Of a stretch of 62,151 bases of DNA, positions 62,008 to 62,151 are shown in pieces. The stretch is from positions 1-62,151 of the forward strand of contig NZ_FNIB01000016.1 in the NCBI RefSeq assembly GCF_900103805.1, in the 5' to 3' direction. Positions within the stretch are counted from its first letter, which is position 1, and each line of letters begins with the position of its first letter. The translations under genes and the position numbers were made by a program. The notes under the pieces are model-generated. The model was not told the origin of the DNA, made no database searches, and saw nothing but the letters and a program-made list of their open reading frames with translations. The stretch is from Cryobacterium flavum (GTDB taxonomy: Bacteria > Actinomycetota > Actinomycetes > Actinomycetales > Microbacteriaceae).

Positions 62008-62151
62008 ATCTTGCGATGAATCGATTCTATATTATGTAGTTATATAGAGTCCTCGTGACGAGGACGTTGTTCTCGACCGTACATCGAGAACCACATAGTG
62101 GACGCTAAAGCAGCTTCTTCAAACTGAGTGTTATCAAATTATCGGCTTATT
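62008..62151 (-). other. 23S-5S intergenic spacer (partial)
   Basis: The spacer upstream of the 5S gene on the minus strand. It contains AT-rich sequence and a CTCGTGACGAG short hairpin at about 62051-62061. No 23S sequence can be identified with certainty at the window edge. Confidence 0.6.

Overview
The window is a chromosomal segment of a high-GC Gram-positive bacterium (Actinobacteria). A family Microbacteriaceae origin, Cryobacterium-like, is my best guess. It rests on the style of the proteins, the actinobacterial paa operon with a PaaR-type operator, GTG starts, an encoded 5S rRNA, and a strongly over-represented CGGATGC heptamer. No identification search was possible.

Layout. (1) 1-3.5 kb: loosely packed single genes (Imm5-like protein, DUF6578 protein, TmrB-like P-loop ATPase, nucleotidyltransferase) and half an MFS transporter. 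(2) 3.8-8.2 kb: an MMPL transporter missing its N-terminal half abuts an AT-richer island with an HNH nuclease-like protein, a serine resolvase and an unknown four-helix membrane protein. The island ends at a degenerate tRNA-like sequence with a terminator. (3) 8.3-10.5 kb: a HAD-fold protein, a SugE/Gdx guanidinium exporter preceded by a guanidine-III riboswitch, and an M19 dipeptidase. (4) 10.8-40.8 kb: a large exopolysaccharide locus. (5) 40.8-46.4 kb: prolyl aminopeptidase, a LuxR/histidine-kinase pair, a secreted Cys-containing protein of unknown role and a decayed IS30 transposase. (6) 46.5-54.3 kb: an ABC-2 exporter, a long acyl-CoA dehydrogenase/oxidase, RecQ, and a CopC-domain protein with a membrane partner. 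(7) 54.5-61.8 kb: phenylacetate degradation, paaABCDE plus an enoyl-CoA isomerase/hydratase on the minus strand, and paaI, paaK and paaR on the plus strand. (8) 61.9-62.15 kb: 5S rRNA (minus strand) and part of the 23S-5S spacer.

How the genes work together. The exopolysaccharide locus has an initiating polyprenyl-phosphate sugar transferase, seven further glycosyltransferases, a fused Wzz/BY-kinase chain-length regulator, a polymerase, two flippases and an acyltransferase. It also has a CDP-alcohol phosphatidyltransferase and a TagD-like cytidylyltransferase, which together suggest a polyol-phosphate substituent. Mixed in are three paralogous secreted beta-propeller proteins and two paralogous secreted beta-helix proteins, probably matrix proteins or polysaccharide-acting proteins. 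Short C/G inverted repeats (CCCC-spacer-GGGG) recur upstream of several genes of this locus and may mark a common regulon. This system of polysaccharide genes, repeated secreted proteins and a shared palindrome is the most interesting part of the window. The paa genes form a compact regulon around one intergenic operator. The paa set here stops at ring epoxidation, isomerisation and hydration, so later steps (PaaZ, PaaH, PaaJ) must lie elsewhere.
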